DNA of 64,000 bases from DATBVX01 sp963695985 (GCA_963695985.1 CAVOIC010000011.1:62001-126000); one strand, 5' to 3'; counted from the first letter of the stretch, positions 41,973-51,550 are shown. Numbers and translations: made by a program. Notes: a model not told the origin generated them from the letters alone.

Positions 41973-44393
41973 TCAGAGCTTGAATGCTGGTCGCGGCATG
42001 CCTTGCGCATCTTCGCGCCATGGCACCCAGAGCAGACCCATGCGACCCACCGCGATATCTGACTTGCGCGCGCTCAGCGTCACGGCGCGGACCGGGACAG
42101 TCTGCGGATCAACGCTGGCCTGCAACGCGGCGATCTCCTGCTCGCATTCGGTATTGAGTGCTGTGAGCCGCTGCTGCAGCACTTCTTCGCTGTCGCTGGC
42201 GCGCGCAACATCCTCGTGTTCGCGCCCGATGCGGCCCACGGAACGAGCGGCGGTGGCAGCACGCCCGACTGTGCCCGAGGTGAGGCGGCGCGAGCCGAAC
42301 AATGCGCCCAGGACCGTCGCGCCGATCGAAATGGCACTCGACAGTTTCTGTTGGGAGTACTGGGCCTGTTCCCGCTCGACTCGATCGCGCGCGCGGCGCA
42401 GCTGGTCCTGCAGGGCCTGCACGCGCGGGGCGTACTTGTTTCGCAGCTTCTCGACCAGAGCGTCGCGCTGTTCGCGCAGTGCCTGTGCGATTCGCGCGCG
42501 GAAATCACCTTCGGTTTCGAGGGCGCTGGAGCCGAGTTTGAGCTGGTCACAGGTATAAACGGTGAGCTTGGCGTGCTGGTAAAGATACTCCTCGAGTGAT
42601 TTTGCCCAGCCGGTGTAGCTCTGTGCGCGCAACGCGGCGGCGGGCACGTCGCCGAAGCGCGCACTGCTCTGCGGTTGCGCGTCACAGCGACTCTTCAGGT
42701 CCTCGACGACAGTTGCATCCTCCCACGCCACGTCGCTCTCATCGTCGGAGAATGGGGCGACGTAGGCCGCTTCACTCCACACGTCAACACCGGACTTCGA
42801 ATCCACATAATGCAAGCGCGTCTGTCCTGCAAGCATCGGCTTGCAGGTGAGCGCGCCGTCGCCCGCGGTGGTCGGCTTGAGGAAGTACTCACTGACGTTG
42901 GCCGGAAGGGCAGGCTTGTTGCTCGACGCCGACACCTCGGTACTTGCTGCAGTTCGCGGCGCGAGTGTCGTCACCGGGCTGCTCTGGCGGCGCGCGCTCA
43001 TCAGCTTCTGGACTTCCATCAGGGTCAGGGGTCCACGCAGGTACGACAGGGCCCAACGACTCTGGAATAGCACCGGCGCATCGTCGTGAACGTTGCGCAT
43101 CAGGAAGACGCGGCTCGTCAGGTTCGAAAGCAGCTTCTCGAGGCTGGGGCGATCGAGTCCTTCTCCAGCGAGCGCGCTCTCGAGGCCTTCGATCACACGC
43201 TGCTTGTCGCGCTCGGTCTGGAGCCGACCGATGAGCCAAGTGCCCGCGTTCGACAGCCCCTTATAGTCGAGATCGACCGGATTCTGAGTTGAGAGCACCA
43301 CACCGAGACCGAACGCGCGCGCCTGCTTGAGGAGCGTCAGCATTGGCAGTTTCGCTGGCGGCATCGCGCTCGGCGGGAAGTAGCCGAAGATCTCATCCAT
43401 GTAGAGCAGCGCTCGCAGACTCGACGTGCCGCTCTGATTGCGCATCCAGGCGATCACTTCGTTGAGCACGAGTGTCACGAAGAACATACGCTCCGCATCG
43501 CCGAGGTGTGCGATCGACAGGATCGAAATGCGCGGCTTACCCTCGGGAGTGAACAGCAGGCGTTGCACGTCGAGTGGCTCACCTTCCATCCACGCGGAGA
43601 ATCCGGGCGAGGCCAACAGGTTGTTGACCGTCATCGCGAGCCCGGTTCGATCCCTCGCAGGGAAAAAGCTTTCCAGATCGAATACGCCCACGCGGTCGAA
43701 AGGCGGCTTCTGGATTGCGGCGATGAGCGCGGGGATATCGAGCGCCTGGCCGGCGCTCCAGCTCCTGTCGAAGATGTTCGCGATCAGGATATGTTCGCGA
43801 CTCTTCAATGGATCGGCGTCGATGCCGAGCAGGCCGAGCAGGCCTGAGGTCACGGCCGTGATCCGATCACGCAGCGCTGCAGGATCGTCGGAGCCCGTGC
43901 CCGCGGGAGGAGCGAAAGATTTCAGGACCGACAGCGACAGCCCGGCATCGCTCCCCGGTGTATAGATCGCGAAGTCCGCACTTTCGCGCAGACGCGAGAT
44001 GCGGCCCGGATCCTCGCCCCACTGGGCCAGGCCGTCGCGCCAGGTACTGGCGACCTTGGCGGCGTAATCATCGGGAGAGAGATTCTGCCGCGCGGCCTCG
44101 GCCGTATCGATCCACGGCCGAAAATCGGCGGGCGCGAGATTCGGAAACGTCAGCAGCAGATTGCCGAGGTCGCCTTTGGGGTCTATGGCGATCGCCGGAA
44201 TGCCGTCGATGGCCGCCTCCTCGATCAACGCCAGGCACAACCCCGTCTTGCCGCTGCCCGTCATGCCGACGCAGACCGCGTGCGTGGTGAGGTCTTTGGA
44301 ATCGTAGAGGATCAGTTGCTCGCCGGGCTTTCTGGCCGCTGGATCGAACTCGCGGCCGAGATAGAACACTCCCAGCTTCTCGAAGTCCGCCAT
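41973..44393 (-). CDS. HerA-like (DUF853-type) ATPase with C-terminal coiled coil
   Basis: 806-residue protein. Walker A is GMTGSGKTG near residue 45, followed by IAIDPKGDLGNLL. The Walker B region is LLYMDEIFGYFPPSA and an arginine-finger region is STQNPVDLDYKGLSNAGT. After about residue 490 come a distinct domain, then Arg/Gln/Glu-rich coiled coil (QDQLRRARDRVEREQAQYSQ) and a Gly-rich segment (ISIGATVLGALFGSRR). The start is ATG 44393, preceded by GGGGG. HerA partners with NurA for DNA work, but no nurA is nearby. Function unknown; motor activity inferred. Confidence 0.85.
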   Translation of the reverse strand: MADFEKLGVFYLGREFDPAARKPGEQLILYDSKDLTTHAVCVGMTGSGKTGLCLALIEEAAIDGIPAIAIDPKGDLGNLLLTFPNLAPADFRPWIDTAEAARQNLSPDDYAAKVASTWRDGLAQWGEDPGRISRLRESADFAIYTPGSDAGLSLSVLKSFAPPAGTGSDDPAALRDRITAVTSGLLGLLGIDADPLKSREHILIANIFDRSWSAGQALDIPALIAAIQKPPFDRVGVFDLESFFPARDRTGLAMTVNNLLASPGFSAWMEGEPLDVQRLLFTPEGKPRISILSIAHLGDAERMFFVTLVLNEVIAWMRNQSGTSSLRALLYMDEIFGYFPPSAMPPAKLPMLTLLKQARAFGLGVVLSTQNPVDLDYKGLSNAGTWLIGRLQTERDKQRVIEGLESALAGEGLDRPSLEKLLSNLTSRVFLMRNVHDDAPVLFQSRWALSYLRGPLTLMEVQKLMSARRQSSPVTTLAPRTAASTEVSASSNKPALPANVSEYFLKPTTAGDGALTCKPMLAGQTRLHYVDSKSGVDVWSEAAYVAPFSDDESDVAWEDATVVEDLKSRCDAQPQSSARFGDVPAAALRAQSYTGWAKSLEEYLYQHAKLTVYTCDQLKLGSSALETEGDFRARIAQALREQRDALVEKLRNKYAPRVQALQDQLRRARDRVEREQAQYSQQKLSSAISIGATVLGALFGSRRLTSGTVGRAATAARSVGRIGREHEDVARASDSEEVLQQRLTALNTECEQEIAALQASVDPQTVPVRAVTLSARKSDIAVGRMGLLWVPWREDAQGMPRPAFKL

Positions 44394-44434
44394 CGTGCCC
44401 CCGCACTGTCCGCTCCTGGCGACAGTCTGGCACG

Positions 44435-44470
44435 GAACCAATGCCATTGAGTAATGGTTCAAGGCATTGG
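44435..44470. promoter_or_regulatory. Overlapping dyads in a divergent promoter gap
   Basis: Three nested inverted repeats: GAACCA/TGGTTC (44435-44440, 44455-44460), CCATT/AATGG (44444-44448, 44453-44457) and CCAATGCC/GGCATTGG (44438-44445, 44463-44470). They lie between the ATPase and glycine-zipper genes and could bind a regulator or form alternative RNA structures. Confidence 0.4.
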
Positions 44471-44537
44471 GGCGCCCGGCATGGATACTTGTAAGTCTTG
44501 CCACTAGGGAATTTGGCCCGTAAGGAGGAGGAGGAGC

Positions 44538-45065
44538 ATGAACAAGTCTCTTATCATCGGCCTGATCGTCGGGGCCGTGGTCGTCACTGCTGGCGGCGCG
44601 ATCGCCATGCGCAGTCATGGCGATCGCTACGCGGAAGTGCTCGACGTCAAGCCGGTAACGAAAACCGTCAGCACCCCGCGCCAGGTTTGTGAGGACGAAG
44701 TTGTCACGCGTCAGAAGCCCGTGAAGGACGAGCATCAGGTCACCGGCACCGTGATCGGCGCGATAGTTGGTGGAGTGCTCGGCAACCAGGTTGGGGGCGG
44801 CCGTGGCAAGGACGTCGCTACCGTGGCGGGTGCCGCGGCGGGCGGCTACGCGGGCAACAAGATCCAGGAAAAGGTGCAGCAGGGCAACACGTATCAAACC
44901 ACCGAGCAGCGTTGCCATACCGCTTATGATTCCCGGAAGGAGACCGTCGGTTACGAGGTGAGATACCGCTTGAACGACAAGGAATCCGTCGTGCGCATGG
45001 ATCACGATCCCGGCGATCGGATTCCGGTCAAAGACGGTGCGCTCGATCTGGCTTCGCCAGGTTGA
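44538..45065 (+). CDS. Glycine-zipper 2TM domain protein
   Basis: 175-residue protein with N-terminal hydrophobic anchor (LIIGLIVGAVVVTAGGAIA) and a Gly-rich zipper from about residue 70, GTVIGAIVGGVLGNQVGGG then TVAGAAAGGYAGNKIQEK, the rickettsial 17-kDa-like pattern. Two Cys flank the zipper. A very strong AAGGAGGAGGAGG ribosome site precedes the ATG. Likely envelope protein; role unknown. Confidence 0.85.
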   Translation: MNKSLIIGLIVGAVVVTAGGAIAMRSHGDRYAEVLDVKPVTKTVSTPRQVCEDEVVTRQKPVKDEHQVTGTVIGAIVGGVLGNQVGGGRGKDVATVAGAAAGGYAGNKIQEKVQQGNTYQTTEQRCHTAYDSRKETVGYEVRYRLNDKESVVRMDHDPGDRIPVKDGALDLASPG

Positions 45066-45145
45066 TCTCGAAGATAAAGACGCTGGTGATCGGAGGACTC
45101 GACGGATCGCTGTACGCGTTCGCGGTCGAGTGAATCGCTCGAGGG

Positions 45146-45340
45146 CTACTTCTTCTTCGCGCGCGTACGGCGTCGAGGCACTTTCGCCCCGCTACGGCGG
45201 GCTTCCGCCAGGCCGATGGCGATCGCCTGCTTTCGGCTAGTCACGCGCTTGCCGGACCTGCCACTGCGCAGCTGTCCTCTCTTCATTTCGTGCACCGCCC
45301 GCCTGACCTTGCGGGCCGCCGTCTTGCCATACCTGGCCAT
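45146..45340 (-). CDS. DUF6496 small basic protein
   Basis: 64-residue, highly basic protein: MARYGKTAARKVRRAVHEMKRG, then SGKRVTSRKQAIAIGL, ending in Arg/Lys repeats. Matches the DUF6496 pattern as I recall it. The ATG at 45340 has AGGAG eight bases upstream; the ATG at 45346 is two codons earlier. Nucleic-acid binding is plausible from charge alone. Confidence 0.83.
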   Translation of the reverse strand: MARYGKTAARKVRRAVHEMKRGQLRSGRSGKRVTSRKQAIAIGLAEARRSGAKVPRRRTRAKKK

Positions 45341-45413
45341 GGTCATGACTCCTGGATCAACACGCGCCTAGGCGCACGCGCCCTACGATCAACCAAGTTT
45401 CGTGCCAATCGGG

Positions 45414-47276
45414 CTACCGGTATCCGCGGGCCTGCAGCTCGAACAGCTTGGCGTAGCGGCCTCCGAGCCGCACCAGCTCTGCGTGCGTGCCACGCTCGAC
45501 GATCCGTCCTTCTTCCAGCACCACGATCTGATCGGCCATGCGTACCGTTGAGAAACGATGGGAGATCAGGATCGCGATCCGGTCGCGCGTGAGCGAACGA
45601 AAGTGCTCGAACACCGTGGCCTCGGCTCCGGCATCGATGGACGCGGTCGGCTCGTCGAGCACGAGAATGTCGGCGCCGCCGCGCATGAACGCGCGTGACA
45701 GAGCGACCTTCTGCCACTGTCCTCCAGAGAGCTCGCGGCCATCCTTGAACCACTTGCCGAGCTGTGTGTAAAAACCGGATGGCAGCTCGCGTACGAATGG
45801 CGTTGCCATTCCCTTATCGGCTGCCTCTTGCCAGCGCGACTCGTTGGAGAATTCACGCACGTCGCCGGCGCCGACGTTCTCGCCCACCATCAGCTGGTAG
45901 CGCGCGAAGTCCTGAAAGATGACGCCGATACGCTGACGCAGCGTGTCTTGGTCCCACTCGTTGAGGTCGCGTCCGTCGAGGAGGATACGGCCGGAAGTCG
46001 GCTGGTACAGGCGCGTGAGAAGCTTGATGAGCGTGGTCTTGCCGGACCCGTTCTCACCCACCAACGCCAGACTCTCGCCCGGCCGGATGTGCAATGAGAT
46101 GTCTTCGAGCGCCGGCTTGTCGCTCCCCGGATAGCTGAACGTGACGTTTTCAAAGCGAATGCCATCGCCGGGAAGCAGACCCGCGGCTTCAACGCCGCCC
46201 GGCGCGGTCACGGGCTGCTCGAGATATTCATAGAGTGTCGAGAGATACAGGTTGTCCTCGTACATGCCCCCGATCGCGGACAGGCTCGCCGACACAGCCG
46301 CCTGACCTTGCCGGAACAGCATGAGGTACATCGTCATCTGTCCCAGTGTGATAACGCCACGTACTGTCTCGACCGCGATCCATGCGTAACCGCCATAGAG
46401 CGCCGCGGTGCCGATCAGCCCCATGGCAAAACCCCAGCTGTCGCGCCGGATGGTGAGATCGCGATCCGCTGTGTAGAGCCGGCTGAAGATGTCGCGATAG
46501 CGCCCGAGAAAGAGATCGCCCAGCTCGAAGAGCTTCACTTCCTTGGCATGGTCTTCGCGCGCCAGCACTGTCTCCAGGTACATCTGCATGCGCGATTCCG
46601 GCGAGCGCCAACGGAACAGCCGGAACGCGTCACCCGAGAACTTGGCCTCGGCCGCAAACGCGGGCAGTCCGGCGAGGAGCAGCACGATCACCGCCCAGGG
46701 CGAGAAGTGCACCAGCAGTACCGCATAGCTCACGAGCGATATCGCGTTCTGCGCCAGGCCGAAGGTGCGCATCACGAGGCTGAGCGGCCGGCTCGACGCC
46801 TCCCGGCGCGCACGCGTGAGCTTGTCGTAGAACTCGCTGTCCTCGAACTGTTGCAGCTCGAGGGTGAGCGCTTTCTCCAGGATCATGACATTGACGCGCT
46901 GGCCCAGCTGCGCACGCAACAGCGACTGGCACAGAGAGATACCGCGCTGCGTGGCCGCGATCGTCGCGACGATGACAGCTTCGAGCGCGACGAACTGCAG
47001 CACCGGCCGATACGCGGCGCCGCCGACATCGGCGTAGACGCGAATGGCGCTCACCACGCTGTCGACAATGAGCGAGCCCACGTAGGCAACCGCGGCCGGC
47101 AGTGCGCCGGCGAGCAACGTCAGCGCGGCGAGTGCGAGGCTGAGCCCGCGACTCGTGGTCCAGACGAGCTCGATGGCGCGGCGGCTGTAGCGAAACACAC
47201 CGAAGAATCCTTGGGCCAATGCCGTGCCTTCGCGGTTCGCGTAGAGATTGGGCGACAAGGGAGGCGTGCGTCTCAT
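45414..47276 (-). CDS. ABC exporter, fused permease and ATPase
   Basis: 620-residue half-transporter. The N-terminal six-helix ABC-exporter domain covers about residues 40-345; the ATPase carries Walker A GENGSGKTT, signature LSGGQWQKVALSRAF and Walker B ILVLDEPTASID, with GYR at the end. The lumenal or substrate side is not specified. The start is set at ATG 47276; TTG 47312 would add 12 residues. Closest in style to lipid/peptide exporters of the MsbA/HlyB superfamily. Confidence 0.93.
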   Translation of the reverse strand: MRRTPPLSPNLYANREGTALAQGFFGVFRYSRRAIELVWTTSRGLSLALAALTLLAGALPAAVAYVGSLIVDSVVSAIRVYADVGGAAYRPVLQFVALEAVIVATIAATQRGISLCQSLLRAQLGQRVNVMILEKALTLELQQFEDSEFYDKLTRARREASSRPLSLVMRTFGLAQNAISLVSYAVLLVHFSPWAVIVLLLAGLPAFAAEAKFSGDAFRLFRWRSPESRMQMYLETVLAREDHAKEVKLFELGDLFLGRYRDIFSRLYTADRDLTIRRDSWGFAMGLIGTAALYGGYAWIAVETVRGVITLGQMTMYLMLFRQGQAAVSASLSAIGGMYEDNLYLSTLYEYLEQPVTAPGGVEAAGLLPGDGIRFENVTFSYPGSDKPALEDISLHIRPGESLALVGENGSGKTTLIKLLTRLYQPTSGRILLDGRDLNEWDQDTLRQRIGVIFQDFARYQLMVGENVGAGDVREFSNESRWQEAADKGMATPFVRELPSGFYTQLGKWFKDGRELSGGQWQKVALSRAFMRGGADILVLDEPTASIDAGAEATVFEHFRSLTRDRIAILISHRFSTVRMADQIVVLEEGRIVERGTHAELVRLGGRYAKLFELQARGYR

Positions 47277-47459
47277 GAAAAGGGGCAGCGCTGTATGGGG
47301 TCTGCCCGGCAAAAAGCGAGTCCTGGGTGTGATCCGTCTCGCGTTCTAGCACGTTTGCTGCACCGCAGAACTGCGTTTCGGATCATCCAGCCTTCTCAAT
47401 GACCTGCATTATGAATATAAGCGTGATCCGAGGGGTCAGATTGCAAGCAGGAGATCTGG

Positions 47460-47915
47460 ATGACTGGTCCGAAGCCGTTGAAGCCGGAGAAGCCCGGCGC
47501 CGCGGTGCCCGAAAAGAGTCCCGAGTCCGAGAAGACATCCGGGCGCGTGAGCTTTGACGCGCGCGGCAACGCTGTTTGGGAATGGTCGATGGAGACGGGC
47601 AAGTTTGGCGGCAACGTCGATACGGAGCGCCTGAAGAAACTCTACCCGGATCTCAAGATCGCAGATGACCCGCCGCAGAAGGCAAAGACGTTCGGCACCG
47701 CTCCCGAACAGCGCGGCCCCGGCTTCGATCCCTACAACACGCATGCCCAACGTCCTGCAGTCACGCCCAAGAGTCCCGGAGGCGGGTTCGACCCTTACAA
47801 CACCACCTCGACAGCGCCGGAAAAGAGCGACACGCGCTCGGGCAAGCCCAAGGATCTGCGACGCCTGAGCGAGTGGATCACGAAGCAGCGCGGGCAGAAG
47901 AAAGACGGGGAATGA
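47460..47915 (+). CDS. Small Pro/Lys-rich protein with FDPYNT motifs
   Basis: 151-residue protein of low complexity at its start (PKPLKPEKPG), a segment FDARGNAVWEWSMETGKFGG that recurs in small uncharacterised proteobacterial proteins, and two copies of GFDPYNT. The end is basic (RLSEWITKQRGQKK). The ATG has GGAG upstream. No function known. Confidence 0.75.
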   Translation: MTGPKPLKPEKPGAAVPEKSPESEKTSGRVSFDARGNAVWEWSMETGKFGGNVDTERLKKLYPDLKIADDPPQKAKTFGTAPEQRGPGFDPYNTHAQRPAVTPKSPGGGFDPYNTTSTAPEKSDTRSGKPKDLRRLSEWITKQRGQKKDGE

Positions 47916-47940
47916 AGCGCAAATCCGGATACGTTCGCCG

Positions 47941-48276
47941 TTAGTCCTTGTTGGCGGCGACCAGCTTCTTGCGGTGCTTGCGCGTGAGTTCGATGAATCT
48001 CGACGTCGGCCCCGCGTCTTCGTAAATCGGATCACCCTGCTCGTCCGTCGAAATCACCTTGCTTCCCTTCACGTAGGGCATCGAGGCAGCCAGTTCTGTC
48101 AATGCTGCATTGATCAGGTCGGTGATGATCTGCTCGCGACTCGCCCCCGGATACATCTCCGCCAGGGCCTGAATGCGTGCGGCATCGTCCACCGGCAGTC
48201 GCACGGGGTACTCGGTGGCGGTAAGCGCCGGGCGCGCGTTTCGCTGCCAATGGTCCAGGAGATCTTTGAACGACAC
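47941..48276 (-). CDS. Small conserved protein of unknown function
   Basis: 111-residue protein: FKDLLDHWQRNARPALTATE, then YPVRLPVDDAARIQALAEMYP and a helical run REQIITDLINAALTEL. The middle looks like a ribbon-helix-helix-like or coiled element, but this is not firm. I recall similar sequences carried under the label type 1 pili tip component, with no evidence for it. Divergent from the sulfite reductase gene. Confidence 0.7.
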   Translation of the reverse strand: MSFKDLLDHWQRNARPALTATEYPVRLPVDDAARIQALAEMYPGASREQIITDLINAALTELAASMPYVKGSKVISTDEQGDPIYEDAGPTSRFIELTRKHRKKLVAANKD

Positions 48277-48395
48277 ACGCCCTCCGGGTGAGAAATCAGT
48301 GCTGGATCGCGATTATACGCGGCCGCTATCCACCCATAGCCGCAGGCTTGGGGCCAATAACCAGCCGGTATTTACCCGCACCTGACCGCGCTCCC

Positions 48396-48401
48396 TATAG
48401 T
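48396..48401 (+). promoter_or_regulatory. -10 box against the start codon of the sulfite reductase gene
   Basis: TATAGT, five of six to consensus, ends eight bases before the ATG at 48410, with no ribosome site between. A leaderless mRNA is predicted. AATAACC at 48356-48362 upstream resembles the CATAACC elements near cysH. Confidence 0.45.
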
Positions 48402-48409
48402 CGGCAGCG

Positions 48410-50080
48410 ATGTATCGCTACGACGTCATCGACCAGGCACTCGTGGATGAGCGTGTCGCGCAGTTTCGCGACCAGACGCGTCGCTTCCTCGCGGGCGAGC
48501 TGAGTGAGGACGAATTCAAGCCCTTACGGCTGCGTAACGGCCTGTACATACAGCGCTTCGCGCCGATGCTGCGCATCGCTATTCCCTATGGCCTGCTCTC
48601 GGCGCGCCAGATGCGCACGCTGGCACACATCGCGCGCCGCTATGACCGCGGTTTTGGACACTTCACCACGCGCCAGAACCTGCAGTTCAACTGGCCCAGG
48701 CTAGAGGATGTGCCCGATATCCTTGCCGAGCTGGCACAGGTGCAGATGCACGCCATGCAGACCAGCGGCAACTGCGTGCGCAACATCACCGCCGACCATC
48801 TCGCCGGCGTGACGCCGGATGAGATCGACGACCCGCGACCGTACTGCGAGATCGTGCGCCAGTGGTCCACCCTGCACCCGGAGTTCTCCTACCTGCCGCG
48901 CAAGTTCAAGATTGCGGTCACGGGTACGCCGGCCGACCGCGCGGCCTCGCAGGTGCACGACATCGGGCTACATCTCAAGCGCAACGCGGCGGGTGAGCTC
49001 GGCTTCGAAGTGCTGGTGGGCGGTGGGCTTGGACGCACGCCGATCATCGGCCACGTGATACGCGAGTTTCTGCCGCGCGAGGATCTGCTTTCCTACCTGG
49101 ACGTGATCCTGCGCATCTACAACGAGCTCGGGCGGCGCGACAACCTCAACAAGGCGCGCATCAAGATTCTGGTGAAAAGCCTGGGGCCCGCGGAATTTGC
49201 ACGCCGGGTCGAGGAGGAATGGGCGCAGGTGCGCCAGCGCGGCCTCAAGCTCGATGTTCGCGAGATCGACCGCATGCGCGTGTTCTTCACGCCACCGGCT
49301 TATGAGCCGCTCGAAGACCACGATGTCACCGTGGGGCGCGAGCCGGCATTCAAGGCATGGCATCGCTACAACACGCGAGCGCACAAGGTTTCGGGCTATC
49401 GCGTCGCGTTTCTGTCACTCAAGGCACACGGCGAGGCCCCGGGCGATCTGACCGCGGCGCAGATGGATGGAGTGGCCGATCTCGCCGAGCGCTACAGCTT
49501 CGGGCTGATTCGCGCCTCGCACGATCAGAACCTGTTGCTGGCGGACGTGCGCCAGCTCGACCTGTACGAGCTGTGGCACGCGCTCGTCGCCCTCGGGCTG
49601 GCGACGCCCAACATCGGCACGCTGACCGACATGATCTGCTGCCCGGGTCTCGACTTCTGCTCGCTGGCGAACGCGAGCTCGATACCCGTGGCGAAGCAGA
49701 TCCAGCGCCACTTCAGCGATCTCGACTACCTCTACGACCTCGGCGAGATCCAGATCAAGATGTCGGGCTGCATGAACGCCTGCGGTCATCATCACGTGGG
49801 GCACATCGGCATTCTCGGAGTCGATAAGCACGGCGAAGAGTGGTACCAGATCACGATCGGCGGCTCTGCGAGCGACGACGCTTCGCTGGGTGAGGTCATT
49901 GGCCCTTCGGTGCCGCAGAGCGCGGTCGCCCACACGATCCAGAAACTGGTTGATGTCTACGTGGAACAGCGGCGCGAGGAAGAGCGCTTCATCGACACCG
50001 TGCGACGGATCGGGGTCGAGCCTTTCCAGGACCGCGTATATGGGACGAGAAACGATGCGCGAAATTATTCGGCGGCGTGA
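48410..50080 (+). CDS. Nitrite/sulfite reductase hemoprotein (assimilatory sulfite reductase)
   Basis: 556-residue siroheme/4Fe-4S enzyme. The cluster ligands follow the required pattern C-x5-C (CPGLDFC) and C-x3-C (CMNAC). The FTTRQNLQFNW segment for siroheme propionates is present. It reduces sulfite to sulfide by six electrons. No CysJ flavoprotein gene is present; the ferredoxin-NADP reductase gene in the same cluster may supply electrons. The neighbourhood of cysB, cysH and cysG favours sulfite over nitrite. Confidence 0.92.
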   Translation: MYRYDVIDQALVDERVAQFRDQTRRFLAGELSEDEFKPLRLRNGLYIQRFAPMLRIAIPYGLLSARQMRTLAHIARRYDRGFGHFTTRQNLQFNWPRLEDVPDILAELAQVQMHAMQTSGNCVRNITADHLAGVTPDEIDDPRPYCEIVRQWSTLHPEFSYLPRKFKIAVTGTPADRAASQVHDIGLHLKRNAAGELGFEVLVGGGLGRTPIIGHVIREFLPREDLLSYLDVILRIYNELGRRDNLNKARIKILVKSLGPAEFARRVEEEWAQVRQRGLKLDVREIDRMRVFFTPPAYEPLEDHDVTVGREPAFKAWHRYNTRAHKVSGYRVAFLSLKAHGEAPGDLTAAQMDGVADLAERYSFGLIRASHDQNLLLADVRQLDLYELWHALVALGLATPNIGTLTDMICCPGLDFCSLANASSIPVAKQIQRHFSDLDYLYDLGEIQIKMSGCMNACGHHHVGHIGILGVDKHGEEWYQITIGGSASDDASLGEVIGPSVPQSAVAHTIQKLVDVYVEQRREEERFIDTVRRIGVEPFQDRVYGTRNDARNYSAA

Positions 50081-50543
50081 AGTCATCATCGACGACTGGC
50101 GGACGGCCGACGAGGACCCGAAGGGTGAAAGCGGGGCGGTGATCCTGCCGCTGACACGCTGGCACGCCGAGCGCGATCGATGGTGGTCGTGGAACGGCCG
50201 GATCGGCGTGCGCATCAGTCCGGCGGACCGTGTCGAACTGCTGCGCGCGGACCTGGCGCGCCTGACGCTCATCGCCATCGAGTTCCCGACCCCGAGTGAA
50301 GGGCGCGGCTACAGCCAGGCGCGTGTGCTCAGGGATCGTCTCGGGTTCACGGGCGAGATCCGTGCTGTTGGGCACGTCAAGCGCGATCAGATCTTCTTCA
50401 TGGCTCGCTGCGGCATTGATGCCTTCGAGCTGGCGCAGGGCGTCAGTCCCCAGTCGGTGCTCGCGGCTTTCGACGATTTCGACGTCGCCTACCAGCCATC
50501 GACGGTTCCGGTGAAGGGTCAGCGCGGCTTCTACGCTACCTGA
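50055..50543 (+). CDS. DUF934 family protein of sulfite reduction
   Basis: 162-residue protein from ATG 50055, overlapping the reductase gene by 26 bases. Conserved blocks: IIDDWRTADE, RIGVRISPADRVELL, then IAIEFPTPSEGRGYSQARVLR, DRLGFTGEIRAVG, and the end AYQPSTVPVKGQRGFY. DUF934 almost always follows this type of sulfite reductase; its exact role is unknown, and it is thought to help the enzyme work. Confidence 0.9.
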   Translation: MREIIRRREVIIDDWRTADEDPKGESGAVILPLTRWHAERDRWWSWNGRIGVRISPADRVELLRADLARLTLIAIEFPTPSEGRGYSQARVLRDRLGFTGEIRAVGHVKRDQIFFMARCGIDAFELAQGVSPQSVLAAFDDFDVAYQPSTVPVKGQRGFYAT

Positions 50544-51510
50544 GCGGCAACTCGATCGCGGCGAACAGCTCTTCGACCTCCAGCGTCCCCGAAGCGGACT
50601 GAGCACGGTCAACCAGACGCCGGCTGAGGTGCGGTGCTAACAGCTGCAGAAATTCGTACATGAACTTGCGCAGCAGCATGCCACGCCGGAAGCCGATCCA
50701 GGTTACGTGCTCGGGGAAGATGTGACTCGCGTCCAGCGACACGAGATCACGATCTTCCGCCTCCTCCACCGCCATGCTGGCCACGATGCCGACGCCGAGC
50801 CCCAGGCGCACGTAGGTCTTGATCACGTCGGCGTCGCGCGCCGTGAGTGCCACGTCCGCGGTAAAGCCGCCGCGCGCGAAGATGTCCTGTAGTGAGGAGG
50901 GACCGCTAAAGCCGAACACGTAAGTGACGATCGGGTGCTCGGCAAGGTCCTTCAGCGTGAGCCGGCTTTCCTTGGCCAGCGCGTGGCCGTGCGGCACGAC
51001 GACGCGCCGGCGCCAGCGATAGCACGGTAGCAGCACCATATCCGAGAACAGCTGCTGCGAGCCGGTGGCGATCGCAAAGTCGATGCGGTCGAGGTGCGCC
51101 ATCTCGGCGATCTGCTCGGAGGTGCCCTGGTGCAGATGCAGACGGATGTGGGGGTAGCGCTCGCGGAACGCCGTGATCACGTTGGGCAGTACGTAACGAG
51201 CCTGCGTGTGCGTCGTACCGATCGAGAGGCTGCCGCGGGTCTCATCGCGCAGCTCTTCCGACAGGCTCTTAATGCTCTGCACTTCGCGCAGCACCGTCAG
51301 GGCGCGATCGATGACTTTCTGCCCGGCCGGCGTGATGTGGGTCAGGTTGCGCCCATCGCGGGCAAAGATCTGAAATCCGAGCTCATCCTCGAGCAGCTTG
51401 ATCTGCTTGCTCACACCCGGCTGCGAGGTGTGGAGCTTCTGGGCAGCGGCCGTGATGTTGAGCCCGTTCTGGGCCACGGCGGCGAGATAACGCAGTTGAT
51501 GCAGCTTCAT
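50536..51510 (-). CDS. cysB: LysR-type sulfur regulator CysB
   Basis: 324 residues, the same length as E. coli CysB. Opens MKLHQLRYLAAVAQNGLNIT; the recognition region is KLHTSQPGVSKQIKLLEDELG. The effector domain has the TTHTQARYVLP segment that binds acetylserine or sulfate/thiosulfate. It is convergent with DUF934 (their stops overlap) and divergent from cysH. The ATG at 51510 is chosen over one 33 bases upstream by alignment. Confidence 0.94.
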   Translation of the reverse strand: MKLHQLRYLAAVAQNGLNITAAAQKLHTSQPGVSKQIKLLEDELGFQIFARDGRNLTHITPAGQKVIDRALTVLREVQSIKSLSEELRDETRGSLSIGTTHTQARYVLPNVITAFRERYPHIRLHLHQGTSEQIAEMAHLDRIDFAIATGSQQLFSDMVLLPCYRWRRRVVVPHGHALAKESRLTLKDLAEHPIVTYVFGFSGPSSLQDIFARGGFTADVALTARDADVIKTYVRLGLGVGIVASMAVEEAEDRDLVSLDASHIFPEHVTWIGFRRGMLLRKFMYEFLQLLAPHLSRRLVDRAQSASGTLEVEELFAAIELPLR

Positions 51511-51550
51511 GGACTGCAGACTGTATGCAAGAACGGACGCCAACAGAAGC

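Noticed and set aside
44394..45005. 200-residue N-terminal extension of the HerA-like ATPase
   Set aside because: The added part is antisense to the well-supported glycine-zipper gene and the promoter gap; homology starts at ATG 44393.
46308..47402. Long plus-strand frame across the ABC exporter gene
   Set aside because: It is antisense to a gene with complete Walker and signature motifs; the product is His/Arg/Glu-rich noise from GC-rich codon structure.
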